Shown piece after piece: positions 56,625 to 64,000 of a stretch of 64,000 nucleotides of DNA. A program made the position numbers and the translations under genes. The stretch lies in contig NZ_CP194902.1 of NCBI RefSeq assembly GCF_051027545.1, forward strand, positions 1 through 64,000, in the 5' to 3' direction. The notes beneath the pieces were generated by a model that saw only the letters and a program-made list of their open reading frames with translations, was not told the DNA's origin and did not search any database. The number at the start of each line of letters is the position of its first letter. The first letter of the stretch is position 1. The DNA comes from Methylocaldum sp002005105. Its GTDB lineage: Bacteria; Pseudomonadota; Gammaproteobacteria; Methylococcales; Methylococcaceae.

Positions 56625-57839
56625 ATGGGACTATTTAGGTTTGTCGCCGGCTTGTTCATCGTAACGGGCATCGGCCTGATTGGGCTCGCCTGCCATGAAA
56701 CCTACGAATCACTGCGGGTAACGGTTCTCTCATCCTCTCTCGAGAAAACCACCGCCAAACTGCTTGGCTACCACCAAGAGATATCCAGAGTCCGAAAAAC
56801 AACAGGCACCGGTTACACGACGGGCGTCTGGTTTCCGCAGCCCAAGGTCGAGTACAAGGGCAAAACTTACACCGATCCCAATATCGTTCCCATCGAATGG
56901 TATGAGCCTGGAGACCAGGTCCCTATCAGCGTCGTGGCCGATGGAAAAGGCGGCGTGTATGTCGATACCTTTTACGTACGCTATACCGCCGCCGCCATTT
57001 ATTTTGTTCTCGGTTCGATCTTCTTCGGATTGACTCTTCTATGCTGGCCAATGCTGTCCGCGGCGACAGAAAACGATGTCGACCCTATTTTTGAACACGC
57101 TCCCGTTTGGTTCAAACACGTCAAATGGGCTTTTATCGGCATCTTTGGTTTTGCTGCCGTCATGGCATCGAAAGAGTATCTTCCCGGACTGATTCCGGAC
57201 ACCTGGAAACCGGGCAACCTCGAACGAGAATTCATTCAGGCAATGAAGAAAAGAGATTACGCGCAAGCGAAAAATCTCCTGAATAATGAAGAGCTGAACC
57301 TCGATTACCATGAATATGACAGCTATAAAAACACTTTGATAATGGCCGCATTGGAAGGCGGTCACGATGAAATTGCTCGCCTCATGATGCAGAAAAAGTT
57401 CGACATCAATGCCAGGGATTGGAGAGGCCACTCGGTCATCTATTATACCGTTCGCTACCAAAACCCTTTCGTTTTGAAGGAGCTGATCGAGAGAAACGCA
57501 AGTATCGAGTCCAAGGACGACCTGCTTCTATTGGCCATCGCCGTCAAAAACAGAGAGGCCGTCGAAATTCTCGTCGAAGCCGGTTACGCGGTTGATAGAA
57601 AAGACCCCGAGCTCAGGGTTTTTCCGAGCGACATGGCTATCTATGCGGAAAGGCCCGACATTTTGAATTACCTCGTCTCGAAAGGGGCACCAACCAGCGC
57701 CCCTCGAGAATTCATCGATGTTGCACGCGATCCGGCGAATGTAAGCCTGCAAGATGAGAATCTGAGGTTCGGGAAGAAAATGACGCTGAAACGATGGAAG
57801 GCGTTATGCGAGGAAGAAGCGCAAGGGCGGACGAATTAA
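56625..57839 (+). CDS. DUF3592 and ankyrin-repeat membrane protein
   Basis: A 404-residue protein. An N-terminal membrane helix (LFIVTGIGLIGLACH), a DUF3592-like extracytoplasmic domain (VEYKGKTYTDPN...YEPGDQVPISVV), two further membrane helices (AAAIYFVLGSIFFGLTLLCW and AFIGIFGFAAVM), then a C-terminal cytoplasmic region of about four ankyrin repeats (TLIMAALEGGHDEIARLMMQKKFDINARD). Lower GC than the neighbours and the repeat-bounded position suggest acquired DNA. The function is unknown, probably protein-protein contact. Confidence 0.82.
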   Translation: MGLFRFVAGLFIVTGIGLIGLACHETYESLRVTVLSSSLEKTTAKLLGYHQEISRVRKTTGTGYTTGVWFPQPKVEYKGKTYTDPNIVPIEWYEPGDQVPISVVADGKGGVYVDTFYVRYTAAAIYFVLGSIFFGLTLLCWPMLSAATENDVDPIFEHAPVWFKHVKWAFIGIFGFAAVMASKEYLPGLIPDTWKPGNLEREFIQAMKKRDYAQAKNLLNNEELNLDYHEYDSYKNTLIMAALEGGHDEIARLMMQKKFDINARDWRGHSVIYYTVRYQNPFVLKELIERNASIESKDDLLLLAIAVKNREAVEILVEAGYAVDRKDPELRVFPSDMAIYAERPDILNYLVSKGAPTSAPREFIDVARDPANVSLQDENLRFGKKMTLKRWKALCEEEAQGRTN

Positions 57840-57883
57840 AGGGGTCAAGCCGATCACACGCCGCGAGGTTTCAAAGGATGATA

Positions 57884-58194
57884 GAGCGTTTTCATCTCGC
57901 TCGTACGGCAAAACCGGCTTGGCGAAAGTCGTTGGCGCCTTCGGCTCGGGTGAATTGATTCAAGCATTCGTAGCTCGGCAATCCTTTCCCAATCGCAAAC
58001 GGTCGCTTTAGTCGCGACCCTTCCGACGAAGACGCTCGGCCGGGACGTGGTGTCGGGAAGGGCGGCTTCGGCGCTCCAATCGCAAACGGCCTGGCCGGGA
58101 GCGCCGGCCACGCCCTTCCCGAAGACGCCGTTTGCGATTGGGAAGGATTCCCGACCTACTCGCGAGTGCCCGTACAGTAGGTATGAAAATGCTC
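57884..58194. repeat. TA-flanked miniature element, copy 3 (311 bp)
   Basis: Left end GAGCGTTTTCATCTCGCTCG, right end in reverse GAGCATTTTCATACCTACTG, TA on both sides (57882-57883 and 58195-58196). It is the best preserved pair of ends. The interior shares with copy 2 GGCTTGGCG, GTTGGCGCCTTCGGCTCGGGTGAA-like sequence and the CCAATCGCAAACGG modules. Confidence 0.85.
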
Positions 58195-58424
58195 TAATGG
58201 CGGCGATGGGACAGCCGGATGCGCGGCCGGATGACCTGAAACCGGTATAGCAGCAGGGAGCACGATGGATGCGGCAGGCCGGTAGATTCCGACCGTCCGC
58301 CACGTGCCAAACAACGGCTGGTTCCGAACGAAAAATAGTCACCGACAACAGGCAAGTCGGCATCTGCCGGATGAACCGAACGGGTCATCCTCCGGAATCG
58401 ACACGGCGATTCATGGCCTTAATC

Positions 58425-58817
58425 TCACTTCACCGGCGCGAGTTCGAAAATCACGATCTCGGCGTCGCCTCCCCCAATATTCTCGACGGTCATGGCGGCC
58501 CCCGTTTCCCAGAAAACATCGCCCGGACCGTAGACGTGCGTCTCGCCGGAGTCCTCCACCTTTAACCTCCCCTTGAGTACGTAGCGCGGACCGGGACCTT
58601 CGTGGGTATGCAGGGGCGTCTTGTAGCCGGACGGGAACTGAACCCGAACGACTCGTGTTTCGACGGTATCGGCGGATAGCGGTACCGCCTTTTTCAACAA
58701 CAGTTGCCGCGGCGCCATCGTCGGCGCTTCCTCGGCGTAGGCCGAGCCGATCCCGGCACCGAAAATTAATATGCCCAGCATGAGGGCGATATACGAACAG
58801 CTTGGATTTCGTTGCAT
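58425..58817 (-). CDS. Secreted cupin protein
   Basis: A 130-residue protein with a signal peptide (IALMLGILIFGAGIGSAYA-EE) and a single cupin domain: PLHTHEGPGPRYVLKG gives the His-rich metal motif 1, and YGPGDVFWETGAAMTVEN motif 2. The periplasmic role and ligand are unknown. A good AGAGG site precedes the ATG. Confidence 0.85.
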   Translation of the reverse strand: MQRNPSCSYIALMLGILIFGAGIGSAYAEEAPTMAPRQLLLKKAVPLSADTVETRVVRVQFPSGYKTPLHTHEGPGPRYVLKGRLKVEDSGETHVYGPGDVFWETGAAMTVENIGGGDAEIVIFELAPVK

Positions 58818-58946
58818 GGTATTGCCTCTCGAAATTGTTCATACCAATCGTACCGACCGAATCTTGGGCGGGAAGTCGGTCGATGGATGGATACTCCGAC
58901 CGACTCCACTTGGGGCTTATCCGCTTCGACTCGTCGGAACCGAAAT

Positions 58947-59525
58947 TCAGCCGACGCGACCGGCTTTCATCGCCTCCGGTACTTCGATCAGCTTGCCCGA
59001 TCTTACGTCGTAGATGAAACCGTAGATCGGAATGTTCTTCGGCACCAGGGTGTGATTACGGATGCGTCTCACGTCCTCGGCAACGCTCTGTTCCTGATTC
59101 TTGATGGTCAGCCAGTTGATGTATTTGCCGTCGGTACACCCCGGCCCTTTACCCACATCGTGCCAACCGCTGGCGTCGATGGTCGCGGTTTCGAGGCTAT
59201 TGCTCAGAAGATCGCCCATGATCTCATTGGTGAACAGTTCCATACCGCAATCGGTATGGTGAATCACGAACCATTCGCGGGTGCCGAGCAGCTTGTACGA
59301 AATCACCAGAGAGCGGATGGCATCGTCGCTGGCCCGTCCGCCGGCATTGCGGATCACGTGGGCGTCGCCCTCGGTAAGACCGGCGTACTTGGCAGGATCG
59401 AGGCGCGCGTCCATACAGGTCAGGATCGCGAAATGCCGCCCCGGCGGCAAGGGAAGATGGCCCTTGTTGAAACTGGCAGCATAGCCTTGGTTGGCGTTTA
59501 GAACTTCGGTCAGGATCTGGCTCAT
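58947..59525 (-). CDS. Beta-class carbonic anhydrase
   Basis: A 192-residue enzyme interconverting CO2 and bicarbonate. The zinc ligands are Cys37 in CMDARLD, His90 and Cys93 in HHTDCGM, with the catalytic Asp39-Arg41 dyad. The sequence resembles the short single-domain beta class D type. It has a strong AGGAGG site. It is 45 bases downstream of the DUF938 methyltransferase gene and probably co-transcribed with it. Confidence 0.94.
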   Translation of the reverse strand: MSQILTEVLNANQGYAASFNKGHLPLPPGRHFAILTCMDARLDPAKYAGLTEGDAHVIRNAGGRASDDAIRSLVISYKLLGTREWFVIHHTDCGMELFTNEIMGDLLSNSLETATIDASGWHDVGKGPGCTDGKYINWLTIKNQEQSVAEDVRRIRNHTLVPKNIPIYGFIYDVRSGKLIEVPEAMKAGRVG

Positions 59526-59570
59526 ATGATTTCCTCCTAAGGATTGTTGTTGTAAAAGACAAGCCGCCTA

Positions 59571-60221
59571 TTAGCCCCGGCGGTAGATGAGGGCGAAGTT
59601 GTTGGCGGGCATGTCCATGGCTTTGTCCAGCTTCATACCGTGTTTGGCGGCAGCCCGGTTCAGGTCGGCCGTATCCTTCAAGCCCCATTCCGGCACGCCG
59701 GCCGAACGCAGGGTCCGATCGAATTCTTCGTTCGATGGTGTGGTGAATCGCCCGTCGATCTTGAAGGGGCCATAGATGAACAGAAGGCCGTCGTCCGCCA
59801 ATACCTCGGAAGCGCACTGCATCATGCCGTCGGCGATGGAGACCGGTGCAACCTGAAAAATGTTGATGCAGTAAATGGCGTGGAACTCCTCCTCGTCCGG
59901 ATCAGGCCATGTGTCCGGCTGGGTGAGATCCAGCCGGCGCGGTTTCCGGATATTGCCGAGGCCGCTCTCCGCCGTCAGCTTCTCGATGTTCGGAAACACC
60001 TCCTCGTTCATGTCCGTGGGATGGAATTGCAGATGCTCGAAATGCGGCGCGAAGTAATGCAGGTGCATGCCGCTCCCCGAGGCGAATTCGAGCACGTGGG
60101 CCTCGTTTTTCGGGAGCAGCGTTTTCAGCGTTTCCAAGATGGAATCACGGTTGCGATGCCCCGCCCAAGCCACGTAGGGGCTCAACGGATGGGGATCGAG
60201 TGGGGGTCTGTCCTCGTACAT
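59571..60221 (-). CDS. DUF938 SAM-dependent methyltransferase-like protein
   Basis: A 216-residue protein with the family N-terminus WAGHRNRDSILETL, motif I VLEFASGSGMHLHYFAPHF, and later INIFQVAPVSIADGMMQCASEVL and LLFIYGPFKIDGRFT. This matches DUF938 proteins, predicted class I methyltransferases of unknown substrate. AGAGGAG upstream of ATG. Confidence 0.9.
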   Translation of the reverse strand: MYEDRPPLDPHPLSPYVAWAGHRNRDSILETLKTLLPKNEAHVLEFASGSGMHLHYFAPHFEHLQFHPTDMNEEVFPNIEKLTAESGLGNIRKPRRLDLTQPDTWPDPDEEEFHAIYCINIFQVAPVSIADGMMQCASEVLADDGLLFIYGPFKIDGRFTTPSNEEFDRTLRSAGVPEWGLKDTADLNRAAAKHGMKLDKAMDMPANNFALIYRRG

Positions 60222-61052
60222 GAAACATCTCCTCTGGAATAAAAGGTTATCAGTTCTAGGACAAGCCTGACGGACAGGCCTATAGCAGGTAGCAGCTTAT
60301 GTGCCAAGCTTATTCGATTCGGTTTTAACGTAAAAACAGGTACTTATAAGAAACTTCACACCCGGGCTTGAAAAACGGCTTCACAGGATGAAAATGCAAT
60401 TCATGTGGCGGCGATCCACGTCGCTGATCACGCCGTTATCCACATCCAAACTCTTATGGCGTATTTCAGCAGCGAAACCGCCCTTCCAATCGCAAACGGC
60501 GTCTCCGGGAGCACCGAAGCCGCCCTTCCAATCGCAAACGGCTTCTCTGGGAGCGCCAGAGATGCCCTTCCTACTGCGGACGCCGTCCCAATTGCAAACA
60601 GAGGCCGTAGGATGCGGTGAGGAACGAACCGCATCGTTCGCGAGCGATGCGCCTCCAATCGCAAACGGCTTCTCTGGGAGCACCAGAGCTGCCCTTCCAA
60701 TCGCAAACGGTTGCTTTAGTCGCAACCCTTCCTTCGTCGGCACATCCTACAGCTCTGGCACGGCGGCTCGACGTAGTATCGGCTACGCCTTCCCCGTCGC
60801 TCAATCCGTGCGGCGCGCCACACCGGCGCCTCGGCGCCATCGCGATGAAGAGACGTGAGAAATCCGGGCTAGACCTTGAGAAATATCCAGATGGGAGCGG
60901 ATAAAGCGCGCCGCTATTCCCTGGCGGAGGACGCCTTACTATCATGTAGGCAACCTCGCATCACCCATCGCGATCATTGATTATTCAGATACCCTTCCGG
61001 CGTTCGATACATCGCCGAAACCTACTCGAAGAATCAGAACAATAGGCATCCT
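60222..61052. other. Long intergenic region with a 42-bp tandem repeat block
   Basis: About 830 bases with no credible gene. 60486-60710 carries the repeat array. 60608-60650 also holds a GTAGGATGCGGTGAGGAACGAA-type palindrome. The region immediately before 61053 has no clear promoter. Confidence 0.6.
60486..60710. repeat. 42-bp repeat units CCAATCGCAAACGG plus hairpin
   Basis: CCAATCGCAAACGG begins at 60486, 60528, 60655 and 60697, giving two pairs spaced exactly 42 bases, with a degenerate copy at 60588. Each unit continues with CTTCTCTGGGAGCACCAGAG, a small hairpin (CTCTGG/CCAGAG), and GCCCTT. The same 14-mer occurs inside the TA-flanked elements. Confidence 0.8.
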
Positions 61053-61685
61053 ATGACTTTTGGGACAAGAACGGGCCGGGCGTGCTGCCTGGCGCGACGC
61101 ATACCGTATATCTCGCGTTGGCTCGTCATTCCGCTCAGCTTCATTTTGGCGGTAACCCTGGCTGGCGCGGCCGAGCGCTGGGACATCGATGCGCTGATGA
61201 GCGCACTGTCCCGCATCGAGAGCGGCGAGAAACGCTATACCGAAATCAAGACCATGGCGCTCCTCAAGGAACCCATGCGCCTGAGCGGCACGTTGATCTA
61301 CCGCGCGCCGTCGTTCCTCGAAAAACGGGTGCTTTCCCCCTTCGAGGAGCGCTATACGGTGGATGGCGACTCCCTGACCATCGAGAATCCCGCAAAAGGC
61401 GTCAAACAGACCCTTTCGCTGGCTTCCCAACCCGCCATCTGGGCTTTCGTGGAAAGCATCAGGGCGCCGCTGGCGGGCGATCTCGCGACCCTGAACCGCT
61501 TTTACAAAGTCAGCTTCGGCGGATCGAAACGTAATTGGCTGCTGGCCCTGGTGCCCACCGAACCGGATATGGCCAAGCTGGTTCGGTTCATCCGGATTCG
61601 AGGCAGCGGCGACCGCATCGATCGAGTCGAAATCGAGGAAACCGGGGGCGACACCTCCGTCATGACCATCGAGCATCGGCCGTGA
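61053..61685 (+). CDS. LolA-like outer membrane lipoprotein carrier-type protein
   Basis: A 210-residue protein with an N-terminal signal or anchor (WLVIPLSFILAVTLAGA) and a LolA-like core: FTEIKTMALLKEPMRLSGTLIYRAPSFLEKRV-type strand pattern seen as YTEIKTMALL and LSGTLIYRAPSFLEK. Aryl-polyene clusters regularly carry such a LolA-like gene just before an MMPL exporter, as here. It ends with a 4-base overlap into the exporter gene. Confidence 0.85.
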   Translation: MTFGTRTGRACCLARRIPYISRWLVIPLSFILAVTLAGAAERWDIDALMSALSRIESGEKRYTEIKTMALLKEPMRLSGTLIYRAPSFLEKRVLSPFEERYTVDGDSLTIENPAKGVKQTLSLASQPAIWAFVESIRAPLAGDLATLNRFYKVSFGGSKRNWLLALVPTEPDMAKLVRFIRIRGSGDRIDRVEIEETGGDTSVMTIEHRP

Positions 61686-63997
61686 GGGAGCGCCTGCCGG
61701 TCTTCGTGTGGCTGGTCCTCATGGCGGCAGGCGCATGGATCGCGCTGTTCCGCACACCAATTTCCACCGACCTCACGCATTTTCTCCCGAAAAAGGCGGG
61801 AATCGCGGAGCAGATCCTGGTCGAGCAGTTGCGTCACGGAGTCGCGTCCCGCCTGCTGCTCATGGCGCTGGAGGGAGACAAGGAATCCGATCTGGCCGAG
61901 GTCAGTCGACGCCTGGCGGAACGGTTGCGGGAGAACCGCGCGTTCGTGCGGATCGACAACGGGACTCAAGGGCTTTCCGCGGCAGACCGGGAATTTCTGT
62001 TCGAAAATCGCTATCTCTTGAGCCCTAAGGTCAGCGAACAGCGGTTCGGCGCGGAAGGGCTCCGGCAAGCCTTGGAAGCGCGCCTGGCGGAACTGGCCTC
62101 GCCGGCCGGTTTATTGGAAAAGGAATTCCTGCCCCGCGATCCGACCGGCGAATTCCTCGAAACCTTGCGGCCTTGGATGAAATCCGCGGGGCCTTCGCTC
62201 CGACAGGGCGTCTGGTTCTCGCCGGACGGCCGTCGGGCGCTGCTCGTGGCGGAGACGAAAGAGCCTGCTTTCGATCTGGATGCCCAGGCCGAAGCCGTGG
62301 CTGCGATTCGGGAGAGCTTCGCGGCGGTCAAGGGAAACCGCTCGGTCGAGCTGCTCCTGAGCGGCCCTGGCGCGTTTTCGGTGGAAGCCAACGCCACCAT
62401 CACGCAGGATGCCGTTAGGCTGTCCCTACTCAATACGTTGGCGATCACGCTGCTGTTGGCGGCGGTGTACCGGTCGCTGCGGGTCATCCTGCTCGGCCTG
62501 GTGCCGCTGGCGACGGGCGCCTTGGCAGGGACCTGCGCGGTGAGCCTCTGGTCCGGCGGGATACACGGCATCACCCTGGGATTCGGCGCGACCTTGCTCG
62601 GCGTCGCCGCCGATTATCCCAACCATCTGTTCACCCATGTGCGCCGTGGAGAGACCAGCCGCCAGACGGTAAGCCTGATCTGGCCGACGCTACGCCTTGG
62701 CATACTCACCAACGTGGCGGGCTTTGCCGCGATGCTGTTTTCGGGCTTCGAAGGCCTTTCACAATTGGGCGTTTTCGCGGCGACGGGACTCCTGGCCGCC
62801 GGGCTGACCTGCCGCTGGATCATGCCGGCGCTCATGCCCCAGCATATCGCCCTACCCGACCGGATCGTCAGAGGGTTGCATGCCGATGAGCTTCTCAGAA
62901 GGCTAAGCCGGTTCCGCTTCGTTCCGCCTTTGCTGATCTTCGCCGCGATTGCATGGATAACCGGCTCCGGCGCGTCGCTCTGGAACGACGATATCGATGC
63001 CCTGAGCCCGGTACCCGAGTCCCGCAAAGCGCTGGACGAAGCCCTGCGCCGCGATCTGGGCGCACCGGATCTTCGCCAGTTGATCGTCGTAACCGGCGCC
63101 GGTGCCGAAACCGTTCTGAGGCGGAGCGAGGATCTGAAAAGAATCCTACAGCCCCTGGCCGACAACGGAACGATGGCCGGATTCGACATGGCGGCGCTTT
63201 ACCTGCCCAGCCATGAAACGCAAAGCCATCGGCAGTCGGCCTTGCCCGAGACGGAAATCCTGCGGCGCAACCTGGATGAAGCGCTCCGGAAAACGTCTTT
63301 CAAGCCCAATGCCTTCGAACCCTTCATCGCCGACGTATCGCATGCGAAACATACGCCGCTGCTCGATGAAACGAGCTTTGCCGGAACCTCGTTCCGACTC
63401 AAGATCGAATCGCTCCTTTTCCGGCATGGCGAGCTCTGGGTCGGCCTGGTTCCGCTCGTCGGCGTGGCCGATGCCGCGCAGTTGCAGGCGGCGCTCGCGG
63501 CGGACAAGAACCTCATCTATCTGGATCTTCGCGAGGCATCGAGCCGGCTGCTTCGGGATTACCGGCGCGAAGCCGTTCATTTGCTCGGCGCGAGCGTGGC
63601 AGCCATCGTGATCCTGCTGACTTTCGGACTCCGCTCGCCGGGCGGCATGCTGCGGGTTGTGACGCCCATGGCCGCTGCGGCTTTCGTCACCGCAGCGGTA
63701 TTGATGAGGCTGTACGGAGGCCTGTCGCTTTATCACCTGGTTTCGCTGCTCCTGGTAATGGGGCTCGGCATGGACCAGGCATTGTTCTTCAACAAACCCA
63801 GCCGAACCCCGGAGGAGCGCAACCGGACCCTCCTGTCGCTTCTGATTTGCAGCTTCAGCGCAGTAATGGCTTTCGGCATTCTGGCAACATCGAGCGTCAA
63901 CATTCTCAACGCCATCGGCAGCACCGTGGCCATGGGCGCGGCTCTCGCGGTTCTTTTCGCAGCGATGCTGGCCAGACGGAATCCGTCTTCGGCATAA
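61682..63997 (+). CDS. MMPL-family exporter of aryl-polyene type clusters
   Basis: A 771-residue RND/MMPL protein. An N-terminal membrane helix (VWLVLMAAGAWIALF), a large periplasmic region, then a helix bundle (LAITLLLAAVYRSLRVILLGLVP; FGATLLGVAADYPNHLFTH), repeated in the second half (VAAIVILLTFGLRSPGG; VMGLGMDQALFFN). Both halves keep the RND-like Asp in the fourth-helix position (AADYPN, GMDQAL). Start GTG 61682 overlaps the LolA stop by 4 bases. It likely exports the lipid-linked pigment. The open frame upstream to 61535 is not used. It ends 3 bases before the window edge. Confidence 0.9.
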   Translation: MRERLPVFVWLVLMAAGAWIALFRTPISTDLTHFLPKKAGIAEQILVEQLRHGVASRLLLMALEGDKESDLAEVSRRLAERLRENRAFVRIDNGTQGLSAADREFLFENRYLLSPKVSEQRFGAEGLRQALEARLAELASPAGLLEKEFLPRDPTGEFLETLRPWMKSAGPSLRQGVWFSPDGRRALLVAETKEPAFDLDAQAEAVAAIRESFAAVKGNRSVELLLSGPGAFSVEANATITQDAVRLSLLNTLAITLLLAAVYRSLRVILLGLVPLATGALAGTCAVSLWSGGIHGITLGFGATLLGVAADYPNHLFTHVRRGETSRQTVSLIWPTLRLGILTNVAGFAAMLFSGFEGLSQLGVFAATGLLAAGLTCRWIMPALMPQHIALPDRIVRGLHADELLRRLSRFRFVPPLLIFAAIAWITGSGASLWNDDIDALSPVPESRKALDEALRRDLGAPDLRQLIVVTGAGAETVLRRSEDLKRILQPLADNGTMAGFDMAALYLPSHETQSHRQSALPETEILRRNLDEALRKTSFKPNAFEPFIADVSHAKHTPLLDETSFAGTSFRLKIESLLFRHGELWVGLVPLVGVADAAQLQAALAADKNLIYLDLREASSRLLRDYRREAVHLLGASVAAIVILLTFGLRSPGGMLRVVTPMAAAAFVTAAVLMRLYGGLSLYHLVSLLLVMGLGMDQALFFNKPSRTPEERNRTLLSLLICSFSAVMAFGILATSSVNILNAIGSTVAMGAALAVLFAAMLARRNPSSA

Positions 63998-64000
63998 TAC

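Noticed and set aside
60486..60710. Possible CRISPR array
   Set aside because: Only about five units, pairs spaced 42 bases with near-identical intervening sequence rather than unique spacers, and no cas genes in the window.

Overview
The window looks like a chromosomal segment of a GC-rich gammaproteobacterium. The 16S-tRNA-Ile-tRNA-Ala-23S-5S layout, TyrS, urease, the urea ABC transporter, an Anbu peptidase locus and an aryl-polyene type pigment locus all fit this. A Methylococcales-like methanotroph is plausible, but no methane oxidation gene is in view, so the assignment is an inference at moderate to low confidence. The DNA is rich in short palindromic intergenic repeats of at least three families plus small TA-flanked elements.

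Layout. 1-5.5 kb: a complete rRNA operon on the minus strand, with two tandem sigma70-type promoters and boxA antitermination signals. 5.4-9.4 kb: tyrS, an unknown membrane-anchored protein and a di-haem cytochrome c peroxidase. 9.8-22.9 kb: one large nitrogen locus on the minus strand, read from right to left: porin, urtABCDE (urea ABC importer), hupE/ureJ (nickel permease), ureDABC (urease and accessory), ureEFG (nickel insertion). 23.5-29 kb: a lipoprotein, then a very large hybrid histidine kinase with an NCS1 permease-like sensor half and a partner LuxR-type response regulator. The kinase is preceded by a near-consensus sigma54 promoter, so this is a candidate nitrogen-responsive regulator of the urea locus. 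29-34 kb: a secreted trypsin-like protease, a frameshifted zinc alcohol dehydrogenase, a Kazal-domain secreted protein and a YchJ-like SEC-C protein.

34.4-39.3 kb: an Anbu (ancestral proteasome-like) locus. A minus-strand operon of circularly permuted ATP-grasp, alpha-E domain protein and an unexpected HPPD-like VOC protein with an intact 2-His-1-Glu triad diverges from the anbu peptidase gene. 39.8-45.8 kb: cyclopropane fatty acid synthase, then a plus-strand pigment block: flavin-dependent halogenase, chorismatase, acyl carrier protein, COG4648 membrane protein, hotdog dehydratase and LpxL-like acyltransferase. The block stops at an IS630-family element (45.87-46.98 kb) abutting a TA-flanked miniature element. 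A LolA-like protein and an MMPL exporter, which normally belong to the same pigment cluster, reappear at 61.05-64.0 kb. The 15 kb between carry unrelated genes: a PAS kinase with a response regulator and a REC-PAS-GGDEF-EAL protein, a Rieske protein, a PA-IL lectin-like protein, a methyltransferase, a transglutaminase-like protein, an ankyrin protein, a cupin, a beta-carbonic anhydrase and a DUF938 methyltransferase, plus repeats.

Main points for follow-up: the split halogenated aryl-polyene cluster, the VOC dioxygenase-like gene embedded in the Anbu operon, the sigma54-driven permease-kinase beside the urea genes, the repeat-derived in-frame insertion in urease alpha, and the TA-targeting miniature element family, one copy of which supplies the end of ureG.
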